This document shows positions 6,572 to 14,145 of a DNA stretch of 15,432 bases, piece by piece. The notes below the pieces were generated by a model. The model worked only from the letters and a program-made list of their open reading frames with translations. It ran no database searches and was not told where the DNA came from. The first letter of the stretch is position 1; each line of letters opens with the position of its first letter. Origin of the DNA: Candidatus Latescibacterota bacterium (GTDB lineage Bacteria; Krumholzibacteriota; Krumholzibacteriia; Krumholzibacteriales; WJIX01); contig DAOWMJ010000019.1 of NCBI GenBank assembly GCA_030643145.1, positions 1 through 15,432 of the forward strand, given 5' to 3'. A program made the position numbers and the translations under genes.

Positions 6572-9022
6572 TTATAACAGCGCCTTTTTACCACTTTTAA
6601 ATATAAGATTTTTTCCTTCGCGGTCTGTTGTCACAATAAGCTTTTCGTTCTTTTTAATTTCCCCGCTTAACATTTTTTCGCTTAGAGGATTTTCCAGAAG
6701 ACGCTGTATCGCGCGCTTTAGAGGCCTGGCTCCAAGTGATGGCTCATACCCGTTGGCCAGTATTACCTCTTTTGCTTCAGTGGTTATTTCAAATTTGAAT
6801 TTCCGGGCTTCAAGTCTTGAATAAAGATCCTTAAGAAGAATATCAATAATCTTCATCAGGTCATCCTTGTTCAACTGACGGAAGACTATCATTTCATCCA
6901 GCCTATTGATAAATTCCGGATTAAATATCTGCTTTGTAGCATCGATGACCTTGCTCTTCATATGCTCGTACCCGGATTTTTCCTCATCCTCAGCAGCTAC
7001 AAAACCCATCCCCTTTTTACCCTTAATATCTTTGACTCCGGCATTTGAAGTCATAATAAGTACAGTATTCTTAAAATCGATCCTTCTGCCGAATGAATCG
7101 GTAATACATCCCTCTTCAAGTATTTGCAGAAGTATGTTAAAAACATCCGGATGAGCCTTTTCAATTTCGTCCAGAAGAACAACAGAATAAGGCCTTCTGC
7201 GAATTTTTTCAGTTAACTGTCCTCCTTCTTCATATCCGACATAGCCGGGAGGCGCTCCCATTAGGCGGGAAACTGAAAACTTTTCCATATACTCCGACAT
7301 ATCAATTTGAATAAGGGCGTCCTGTTTTTCAAACAGAGTAGCCGAAAGAGTTCTTGCAAGCTCAGTCTTACCCACGCCGGTAGGGCCAAGAAAGATAAAA
7401 GAACCTATTGGCCGTTTAGGATCTCGAAGTCCCGCTCTGTTTCTTCTGACAGCTTTTGACACGGCTTCAAGCGCTTCCTCTTGTCCTATAACTCTTTTTC
7501 TCAGCTCATTTTCAAGGTTAAGGAGTTTTTTTGTTTCTTCTTCCTCAACATCAGAAACAGGAATACCTGTTATTTCAGCTATTACGTAAGCAATATCCTT
7601 CTCGGTAACCACAGAGTTGCTTTCCCTTCTGCTTTCCCTCCATTTACGCTGCAACTTTTCTAATTCATTTTTCATTTCCTTTTCAGTATCTCTGAATGAA
7701 GCGGCTTTTTCAAATTCCTGAGCCTGAATGGCTGATTCCTTTTCTTTTGTTATGTTATCAATTTTCTCCATGAGTCCGGCCTGTTCTTCAGGCATCGTTG
7801 AAACGGAAAGCCTCGCCCTGGCGCCGGCTTCATCAATGATATCGATCGCTTTATCAGGTAAAAAACGGCCCTGAATATACCTCTGGGATAGATATACAGC
7901 CTGTTCTATCGCTTCATCCGTAAACTTTGTCCGGTGATGTGCTTCGTATTTATCCCGGAGCCCAATAATTATATTTATGGTTTCTTCCTCTGTGGGAGGA
8001 TTTATGAGAATCGACTGAAATCTTCTTTCAAGCGCTCCGTCTTTCTCAATATGTTTTCTATATTCATCAAGAGTAGTAGCTCCAATACACTGAATCTCTC
8101 CCCTGGCAAGCGCTGGTTTAAGCATATTGGAAGCATCAATCGCTCCCTCCGCTCCGCCTGCCCCGACAATAGTATGAATCTCATCAATAAAAATAATTAT
8201 CTGGTCATTACCGCTTATCTCGCCAATTATTGTTTTCAGCCTTTCTTCGAATTGCCCCCGGTACTTTGTTCCGGCGACAACGCTTGATAAATCAAGGCTG
8301 ACAATTCTTTTGTTCCTTAGAAGACCCGGGATATCATTTTTAACTATCTTCTGAGCCAATCCTTCAAGGATGGCCGTTTTGCCCACGCCGGGCTCACCTA
8401 TAAGAACAGGATTATTCTTCTTCCTACGGCATAATATCTGAACAATCCGGCCGATTTCTCTTTCTCTGCCAATAATCGGGTCAAGTTTATTATCTCTTGC
8501 AAGTTCTGTAATGTCTCTGCCGAACTGGTTCAAGTTGGGAGTTTCAGTCTGTGTGTTCGATCCCTTGCGAGCTCCAATACCTCCGGTATTTTGAAGAAGT
8601 TTCATAATTTCGTTTCGAACCTTCTTCCTATCCACACCGAGCTCCAGCAAAACTCTGGCAGCTACCCCTTCACCCTCCCTTATTAAACCAAGAAGCAGAT
8701 GTTCAGTTCCGACATAATTATGACTCAACAACCTTGCCTCTTCTACCGATAATTCAAGAATCCTCTTCGCTCTTGGAGTCAGAGGAATCTCACCCAGAGT
8801 CAGGGTGCCGCCCGTGGGGCGCACAATATTTTCTATCGCCTTCTGGATCTGCTCCAGATTAAGCCCCAATTTTTTAAGTACCCTCGCCGCGATCCCCTCT
8901 CCTTCTCTTACTATTCCCAAAAGGATATGTTCAGTCCCAATATAATCATGCTGCAGTCTATTCGCTTCATCACGAGCAAGATAAATAACTTTCCTGACTC
9001 TTTCGGTAAATTTGTCATTCAT
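6572..9022 (-). CDS. clpC: ATP-dependent Clp protease ATP-binding subunit ClpC
   Basis: ClpC is a hexameric AAA+ unfoldase that feeds substrates to the ClpP peptidase. The 816-residue protein has an N-terminal double Clp-N repeat (1-145), with the paired motifs GTEHILLG and GTEHLLLG. E31 and E107 match the residues that bind phosphoarginine in B. subtilis ClpC. AAA-1 follows, with Walker A GEPGVGKT (209-216) and Walker B ending in DE (280-281). The middle domain has a UVR-type coiled coil (about 417-452). AAA-2 has Walker A GPTGVGKT (546-553) and Walker B VVLLDE (614-619). An MGF tripeptide (672-674) sits where the ClpP-docking loop is expected. Length matches the usual 810-850. The ATG is 28 nt after mcsB, with an AAAGGA about 14 nt upstream, rather far. 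A closer ATG at that AAAGGA is followed soon by a stop. clpP is not in the window. Confidence 0.97.
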   Translation of the reverse strand: MNDKFTERVRKVIYLARDEANRLQHDYIGTEHILLGIVREGEGIAARVLKKLGLNLEQIQKAIENIVRPTGGTLTLGEIPLTPRAKRILELSVEEARLLSHNYVGTEHLLLGLIREGEGVAARVLLELGVDRKKVRNEIMKLLQNTGGIGARKGSNTQTETPNLNQFGRDITELARDNKLDPIIGREREIGRIVQILCRRKKNNPVLIGEPGVGKTAILEGLAQKIVKNDIPGLLRNKRIVSLDLSSVVAGTKYRGQFEERLKTIIGEISGNDQIIIFIDEIHTIVGAGGAEGAIDASNMLKPALARGEIQCIGATTLDEYRKHIEKDGALERRFQSILINPPTEEETINIIIGLRDKYEAHHRTKFTDEAIEQAVYLSQRYIQGRFLPDKAIDIIDEAGARARLSVSTMPEEQAGLMEKIDNITKEKESAIQAQEFEKAASFRDTEKEMKNELEKLQRKWRESRRESNSVVTEKDIAYVIAEITGIPVSDVEEEETKKLLNLENELRKRVIGQEEALEAVSKAVRRNRAGLRDPKRPIGSFIFLGPTGVGKTELARTLSATLFEKQDALIQIDMSEYMEKFSVSRLMGAPPGYVGYEEGGQLTEKIRRRPYSVVLLDEIEKAHPDVFNILLQILEEGCITDSFGRRIDFKNTVLIMTSNAGVKDIKGKKGMGFVAAEDEEKSGYEHMKSKVIDATKQIFNPEFINRLDEMIVFRQLNKDDLMKIIDILLKDLYSRLEARKFKFEITTEAKEVILANGYEPSLGARPLKRAIQRLLENPLSEKMLSGEIKKNEKLIVTTDREGKNLIFKSGKKALL

Positions 9023-9050
9023 AATTCTTTTTTCATCCTTTCGGGTATAT

Positions 9051-10118
9051 TTAAGCTTCCCCGTTTTCCTTCAAAACAAATCTTATATAATCGGCCCTGG
9101 CGATATCTCTTTCTTCAGGAGTCATAACCTTTCCTGATAAATCCTGCAAATGAATCGGCTGAATCTTGATCAACATCTCATTCAGATCAACCAGCTTGAT
9201 ATCGGAAAGTATTCCAATCCCTACACCCATACGAACTTCTGATATCAGTTTCATTGCTTCTTTTGAATTTATTATCCTAGCATTCTTTAATACGCCAAAA
9301 GACCTGCACACTCTATCTTCAAGCAAAGTATGTGCCTCTTTCATCAATCTGTCGCGAGCCTTCTTTTCAAATTCAAGTACCTTTCTTATATGCATTTCCA
9401 TATTCTTAACTGTTTCATACTCTGAAAGTCCCAGTGTAATACTGTTGGATACCTGGAAAATATTTCCGACAACCTCACTCCCTTCCCCATATGTCCCTCT
9501 TACCGACAACCTGACATGCCTCATCCCGTCAATAACCTGACGTATATCATTATTATGGACAAGTCCGGGAAGATGAACAAGAGTTGATACCCGAAGGCCG
9601 GTTCCAACATTTGTCGGGCACGCTGTCAAATATCCGATTCTCCGTGAAAAGGCGTAATTAAGCTTCTTATCTAACTGATCATCCAGCAAGGTTACCTTTA
9701 AAAAAACCTTCTTCACCGAAAGACCGGCGTCAATCGCGTACAATCTTAAATGATCTTCTTCATTTACCATTGCTCCGAGTCTTTCATCCTTGGAAACTAT
9801 AAGACTCCTGTTTTGGAAAAACTTAACCATTTTATGGGATATAAGCCTTCTTTCGGCAAGCACCATACGCTCAAGCTCTGAAAGAACGTCCATATCAATA
9901 ACTAATCCCTTAGCAAGCAGTTTCGTGCCAAGTACTGCCTCCTTTATTTTAACTCGCAATTTCTTTAAGTCTTTTTCATTAGACCAATTCGTAAAGGTCC
10001 ATTTCTCAAGATTCCTAGCCAGTCTCACTCGGGTTGAAAGAACCATATCATTTTCAAATTCACCCTTTGTAAGCCACTCAGCCGATCCGCCGGTCAATTT
10101 CTTAAAATCGTTTTTCAT
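9051..10118 (-). CDS. mcsB: Protein arginine kinase McsB
   Basis: McsB phosphorylates arginine residues on proteins. In B. subtilis this marks them for ClpC-ClpP degradation. The 355-residue protein matches the phosphagen-kinase-like family at full length. STRVRLARN (28-36) and RGTYGEG (207-213) bind nucleotide, and NEEDH (119-123) is the catalytic loop. CPTNVGTGLR carries C167, the active-site cysteine position, and GNIFQVSN (218-225) completes the core. RDIARA at 337-342 is the RDxxRA phosphoarginine-sensing motif, at the same numbers as in B. subtilis (R337, D338). Its ATG overlaps the mcsA TGA (ATGA), so the two are probably translated together and act as a pair. No arginine phosphatase gene is seen nearby. 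Confidence 0.96.
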   Translation of the reverse strand: MKNDFKKLTGGSAEWLTKGEFENDMVLSTRVRLARNLEKWTFTNWSNEKDLKKLRVKIKEAVLGTKLLAKGLVIDMDVLSELERMVLAERRLISHKMVKFFQNRSLIVSKDERLGAMVNEEDHLRLYAIDAGLSVKKVFLKVTLLDDQLDKKLNYAFSRRIGYLTACPTNVGTGLRVSTLVHLPGLVHNNDIRQVIDGMRHVRLSVRGTYGEGSEVVGNIFQVSNSITLGLSEYETVKNMEMHIRKVLEFEKKARDRLMKEAHTLLEDRVCRSFGVLKNARIINSKEAMKLISEVRMGVGIGILSDIKLVDLNEMLIKIQPIHLQDLSGKVMTPEERDIARADYIRFVLKENGEA

Positions 10119-10627
10119 TTCTCGCTATCTTTTGCTGAATCCTTGATGCTATTTATTTCATCCCTGATTACGGCAGCTTTTTCGTAATTTTCCACTTCCA
10201 CAGCACTGTTTAATTCTTCACGTAATTTGATCATTTTTCTTTCCAGGCTAACCTCTTTGCCAAATCTGGAGGGAATTTTGCCCGTATGCCTGGTATCTCC
10301 ATGAATGCTTTTCAGGAGAGGAAAGAGTTGCTCGCTGAATGACACATAGCATTGGGAACAACCGAGCAGTCCCCCCTTTTTTAAAAAGGCGTACTTCATT
10401 CCACAATTCGGACAAATATTTCCGGTTTTTTTCTCGGAAGCAGACTCCTTTGAGAACCCCATAAGTCCCCCGAGAAGATCGCCTTTTTCAATATTACTCT
10501 TTTTAAGATAATCGAAACCCTTTTCCTCAGCACACTGCCTGCATAAATGTATCTTCTCCACCTCGTTTCCCACCATATTAGTAAAATGAATGGTTGCTTC
10601 TCTTTTCCCGCAAAATTGACAGAGCAT
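10115..10627 (-). CDS. mcsA: Zinc-finger/UVR-domain McsB activator McsA
   Basis: McsA binds and activates McsB. The 170-residue protein has two four-cysteine zinc sites: C3, C6, C29 and C32 (CQFC...CRQC), then C72, C75, C90 and C93 (CPNC...CSQC). A C-terminal UVR helix pair follows at about 132-162, containing ENYEKAAVIRDEI. This is the standard McsA layout. The ATG at 10627 is preceded by GGAG with 9-nt spacing that lies in the last codons of lolD, and only 4 nt separate the lolD stop from it. An upstream in-frame TTG at 10645 would overlap lolD and add six residues before the first zinc cysteines. The 3' end overlaps mcsB by 4 nt. The position directly before mcsB matches the Bacillota order, but here lolD takes the place that ctsR holds there. 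Confidence 0.95.
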   Translation of the reverse strand: MLCQFCGKREATIHFTNMVGNEVEKIHLCRQCAEEKGFDYLKKSNIEKGDLLGGLMGFSKESASEKKTGNICPNCGMKYAFLKKGGLLGCSQCYVSFSEQLFPLLKSIHGDTRHTGKIPSRFGKEVSLERKMIKLREELNSAVEVENYEKAAVIRDEINSIKDSAKDSEK

Positions 10628-10631
10628 TCTC

Positions 10632-11309
10632 TTATTCTCCTTCAATCAATAAGCCTTCTTTGAGTGTAAGACATCTATCAGCTTTTTCCATAAGTTCTTT
10701 TTTGTGAGTAACGACAATAAAAGTTTGCTTCTTCGTTTTACTCAGCCTGAAAATCAGAGAGTGCAGCAACTCGCTGTTTTTATCATCAAGATTACCGGAA
10801 GGCTCATCAGCCATAATGATTGCCGGGCCATTCATTAAAGCTCTGGCAACGGCCACTCTCTGTTGTTCACCGCCGGACAACTCTGCTGGACGATGAGAAT
10901 ATCTGTGCGATAACCCAACTTCAGCAAGAAGCTCTTTTGCTCTCTTTCTTGGGTCATCTTTTGCACCTCGGCCGACAAGGGCGGGCATGATCACATTTTC
11001 AACGGCGCTGAACTCCGGAAGAAGATGATGAAACTGGAAAATAAATCCGAAACGGCGATTTCTTATCTCATTTATTTTCGAGTTAGTTGAATCAGCCGGA
11101 TTTATTCCGCAAATCTCAATTTCTCCGCTGTCAGGAAGATCGAGTGTTCCGAGAATATGAAGCAGCGTACTCTTACCTGCTCCTGAATCTCCATAAATCA
11201 CTATAACTTCACCCTCTTCAGCGCTAAAATCGACACCTTTGAGGACATCTATCCGCTCATCCTTGCCATGAAAAGATTTTATAATATTTTTTGCCGTTAT
11301 AACGCTCAT
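10632..11309 (-). CDS. lolD: Lipoprotein-releasing ABC transporter ATPase LolD
   Basis: LolD powers extraction of mature lipoproteins from the inner membrane for hand-over to LolA. From the chosen ATG the protein has 225 residues. Walker A is GDSGAGKST (40-48), the Q-loop glutamine is Q92, the signature is LSGGE (144-148), Walker B is IIMADE (164-169) and the switch histidine is H202. The family assignment (LolD/MacB/FtsE-type ATPase) is firm, and the adjacent LolC-type permease makes LolD the best name. The ATG at 11309 has GAGGA 4 nt upstream; a longer frame from TTG at 11339 adds ten residues without support. It ends 4 nt before mcsA, so lipoprotein export and arginine-phosphorylation genes are probably on one transcript. 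Confidence 0.93.
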   Translation of the reverse strand: MSVITAKNIIKSFHGKDERIDVLKGVDFSAEEGEVIVIYGDSGAGKSTLLHILGTLDLPDSGEIEICGINPADSTNSKINEIRNRRFGFIFQFHHLLPEFSAVENVIMPALVGRGAKDDPRKRAKELLAEVGLSHRYSHRPAELSGGEQQRVAVARALMNGPAIIMADEPSGNLDDKNSELLHSLIFRLSKTKKQTFIVVTHKKELMEKADRCLTLKEGLLIEGE

Positions 11310-11362
11310 AACTTCCTCACGGTAAATATAATTCTTCAATATTACATGCGCAAGAAACTACA

Positions 11363-11386
11363 AGAGGATTCCCGCGCCGACCCTCT
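11363..11386 (-). terminator. Hairpin overlapping the lolC stop, weak attenuator candidate
   Basis: AGAGGGT and ATCCTCT form a 7-bp stem (one G-T pair) around a 10-nt loop, starting in the lolC stop codon. The next 12 nt, TTGTAGTTTCTT, are T-rich but interrupted. It could reduce read-through from lolC into lolD, or have no effect. Confidence 0.25.
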
Positions 11387-12641
11387 AATCATACTGAATC
11401 GCGTCAAGTGGAAGAACATGACAAGCTTCCCAACTTGGGTAAACAGTCGCGATAATAGAAATTGCTAACGAGGCCATCCCTATCATCAAAATATCGATAC
11501 CCTTTACTACAACGGGCAGGGTATTTATAAAATAAACATCGGGCGGCAGATCAAGGTGGATCTTTTTCAATATCATCGCCGCCGCAAGACCGCCGATAAC
11601 CCCGAGAGAGGTGCCGATAAATCCGATAATTGTACCCTCAATCATAAAAATGGACATGATACCGCCGGAAGATGCCCCCATTGAACGAAGAATCCCTATT
11701 TCACTCCTCTTTTCCATAATAACCATGGTCAACATGCCGACCAGATTAAAAGCTGCAACCAGAATGATTAAAGCAAGAAGCAAAAACATCAGTATCTTTT
11801 CGACCTTGATGTAACTGAATAAATTACTGTTCATATTTATCCAGTTGTTCGTACCATACTCATATGAATGGAGTAAATCCCTGATTTTTGAGTCAACAAT
11901 ATCCGCCCTGTAAATATTATCCAACTTAATACCAAATCCCCTTGTAGAACCTTCGAAATCAAAAAATTGTTCCGCCTCCTTTATATCAATATATGCGAAG
12001 CGTGAATCAAATTCGTAAACACCTGTCTTAAAATAAGCGACAACCCGAAAATCACGGGTCCTCGGCTTCATCACCCCGGCCTGAAGACGTGCGGGGGCGC
12101 TGACGAGACTAACCTTTTCACCCATTGAAATTCTGAGAGCCTTTGCCAGTTCCTCCCCCAGAACAATACCCGGAACGGGGTTTTCATCCTCAAACCAGTC
12201 TACGTTAAATGAATTTATATCAGGCCTGAATGAATCGATTACAGCGGAAACATTTCTCTCACTCTCTAAATCGACCCCTTTAACAATTACCCCCTTTATC
12301 TTCGCCTTTACACCTGGTATAAGTTCATAATAGATAAGTGATTCACCCCTCACAAAGAGGGATGTAGAAAGAACTTCAGATAGTTTTTCTACTTCGACAG
12401 CGACCGAGTCTATCTTGTTCCACGACCCCTTTGTTCTGGAAAAAACAAGTGCGTGAGTATTAAATTCAACGATGCGGGTTCTGAGTTCTTCTTCAAATCC
12501 GTTCATTAGGGATAAAACTATTATCAAGGTAGCGACACCGACAAAAGTACCGCCCACAGCAACCAGTGTTACTCTTGAAACGAAACCGCTCCGTCTCTTT
12601 GTCCGTAAATGTCTCAGTGCTATTGACAGTGAATAATGCAT
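11385..12641 (-). CDS. lolC: Lipoprotein-releasing ABC transporter permease, LolC/LolE family
   Basis: This is the inner-membrane partner of LolD. The 418-residue protein has the family's four membrane segments, one near the N-terminus (about 21-47) and three near the C-terminus (about 281-306, 326-356, 382-403). A large periplasmic MacB-like domain lies between the first two. VIMEKRSEIGILRSMGAS (307-324) is the conserved cytoplasmic coupling segment of FtsX-type permeases. The C-terminal YPSWEACHVLPLDAIQYD follows the usual YPxxxAxxxxPxxAxxY pattern. The ATG at 12641 is preferred over an upstream TTG at 12647, which sits too close to the GAAAG ribosome-binding site. It begins 15 nt after lysS. 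Only one permease gene is seen, so the transporter may use two copies of it (LolF-like), or a second gene may lie elsewhere. Confidence 0.92.
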   Translation of the reverse strand: MHYSLSIALRHLRTKRRSGFVSRVTLVAVGGTFVGVATLIIVLSLMNGFEEELRTRIVEFNTHALVFSRTKGSWNKIDSVAVEVEKLSEVLSTSLFVRGESLIYYELIPGVKAKIKGVIVKGVDLESERNVSAVIDSFRPDINSFNVDWFEDENPVPGIVLGEELAKALRISMGEKVSLVSAPARLQAGVMKPRTRDFRVVAYFKTGVYEFDSRFAYIDIKEAEQFFDFEGSTRGFGIKLDNIYRADIVDSKIRDLLHSYEYGTNNWINMNSNLFSYIKVEKILMFLLLALIILVAAFNLVGMLTMVIMEKRSEIGILRSMGASSGGIMSIFMIEGTIIGFIGTSLGVIGGLAAAMILKKIHLDLPPDVYFINTLPVVVKGIDILMIGMASLAISIIATVYPSWEACHVLPLDAIQYD

Positions 12642-12656
12642 ATCCAACTTTCTGTT

Positions 12657-14144
12657 TTAATCTCGGCCTTCCTCGGGCCTCATCTGCGGAAAAAGAATTA
12701 CATCACGAATAGAATGAGAATTCGTAAGAAGCATAACCAACCTGTCTATCCCCACTCCAAGTCCTCCTGTCGGAGGAAGTCCATGCTCAAGGGCCATAAT
12801 ATAATCCTCATCAACAGGATGAAATTCCCCGGCGCTCTTTTCTTTTTCTCTAACCTGTTCTTCGAACCGCCGGCGCTGATCAAGCGGGTCATTTAATTCA
12901 CTGAAAGCGTTAGCAATCTCAAATCCCGCGATATAAGGTTCAAACCTTTCTACAAGACCATCCACCTCTCTGTGTTTCTTTGCCAGAGGAGAAATTTCAA
13001 TGGGATGATCAGTAATGAAAATAGGCTGTATCAGCTCCGGTTCGACGAGTTCGGAAAAAAGAAGGTCCAGAAGAGATCCCCTCGACAATCCCTTTTCCAA
13101 AGCGAGCCCCTTTTCCAAAGCTGCCTTTTCAAGCTCCTTTTTATCAGCGTTCTTAAGATCTATGCCCGTTTTTTCCTCTAGGGCGCCAAAAAATGTTTTC
13201 TTTTCCCATGGGGGTTTCAGATCAATTTCGTATTCTCCATAAGTAATCTTATATCCTCCGTACAGGCCATTGCAAATAGACGCAATCATATCTTGGAGAA
13301 ACTTCATCATATCATTGTAATCCCAATAGGCGGCATAACACTCCATCATTGTAAATTCAGGGTTATGAGACCTGTCCATACCTTCATTTCTGAAGTCCCT
13401 GGAAAATTCAAAAACTCTTTCCATTCCCCCGACGACCAGCCTCTTTAAATAGAGTTCATCCGCGATTCTCAAATAAAGATCAATGCCCAGAGAGTTATGA
13501 TGTGTAGTAAACGGCCTTGCCGAAGCACCGCCGTAAAGAGACTGCAGTATCGGGGTATCAACCTCAAGAAATCGACGCTCCTTCAAATACTCTCTCATCG
13601 AATCAATGATCTGTGATCTTTTTATAAAGATATCCATCACATCATCATTTACTATCAGATCCAGATACCTTCTTCTATACCTGAGCTCTTTGTTCTGAAG
13701 GCCGTGGTATTTTTCAGGAAGCGGAAGAAGCGATTTGCTCAGCAGTTCAATCTCTTTCACCCTTACCGTAAGCTCTTCGGTGCGGGTCTTAAAGAGAACT
13801 CCCTTTATACCGATAAAATCTCCGATATCAAGCAGCTTGAATAGTTTAAAATCACTTTCCGTGACCTTTTCATCCTTGATATAAAATTGAATTCTCCCCG
13901 TATTATCCTTTATATCTCCAAAAGAAGTATGCCCGTGCCCCCGCATAGCCATAATCCTGCCTGCCAGCAAAACCTCTTCTTCTTTTTCTATTAATTCGCT
14001 GTGCTTTTCCGTCAGTTCCCCTATGGCGTGCGACCTGCTGAAACCGTACGGATAGGGATTCACTCCCATCTGCCGAATCTTGTCCAGCTTCAGAATTCTC
14101 TGCTGCCTTTCACGTATACCTTCCATTTTTGATTTGCTGTCCAC
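12657..14144 (-). CDS. lysS: Lysyl-tRNA synthetase, class II
   Basis: This enzyme charges tRNA-Lys. From the chosen start it has 495 residues, near the E. coli length of 505. The N-terminal OB-fold anticodon-binding domain covers about 60-135. The class II catalytic core follows, with motif 1 around FLEVDTPILQ (192-201), motif 2 around FEFSRDFRNEG...NPEFTMMECY (245-270) and motif 3 GLGVGIDRLVMLL (461-473). The start is a GTG one nt after the prfB stop, with AAAGG about 10 nt upstream. The longer frame from 14204 would overlap prfB by 59 nt, and an ATG at 14126 is a possible alternative. A six-residue tandem duplication lies at about 342-353 (LEKGLA/LEKGLS). No key residue appears missing. Confidence 0.97.
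   Translation of the reverse strand: MDSKSKMEGIRERQQRILKLDKIRQMGVNPYPYGFSRSHAIGELTEKHSELIEKEEEVLLAGRIMAMRGHGHTSFGDIKDNTGRIQFYIKDEKVTESDFKLFKLLDIGDFIGIKGVLFKTRTEELTVRVKEIELLSKSLLPLPEKYHGLQNKELRYRRRYLDLIVNDDVMDIFIKRSQIIDSMREYLKERRFLEVDTPILQSLYGGASARPFTTHHNSLGIDLYLRIADELYLKRLVVGGMERVFEFSRDFRNEGMDRSHNPEFTMMECYAAYWDYNDMMKFLQDMIASICNGLYGGYKITYGEYEIDLKPPWEKKTFFGALEEKTGIDLKNADKKELEKAALEKGLALEKGLSRGSLLDLLFSELVEPELIQPIFITDHPIEISPLAKKHREVDGLVERFEPYIAGFEIANAFSELNDPLDQRRRFEEQVREKEKSAGEFHPVDEDYIMALEHGLPPTGGLGVGIDRLVMLLTNSHSIRDVILFPQMRPEEGRD
13090..13125. repeat. 18-bp tandem duplication inside lysS
   Basis: Two adjacent 18-bp units share their first 14 bases (CCCTTTTCCAAAGC on the plus strand). They encode LEKGLS and LEKGLA within the synthetase. 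The duplication keeps the reading frame. Confidence 0.7.
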
Positions 14145-14145
14145 T

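Noticed and set aside
9166..9540. A 124-residue plus-strand frame opposite mcsB
   Set aside because: It is antisense to a strongly conserved gene. Its serine/isoleucine-rich composition is typical of a reverse-strand shadow.
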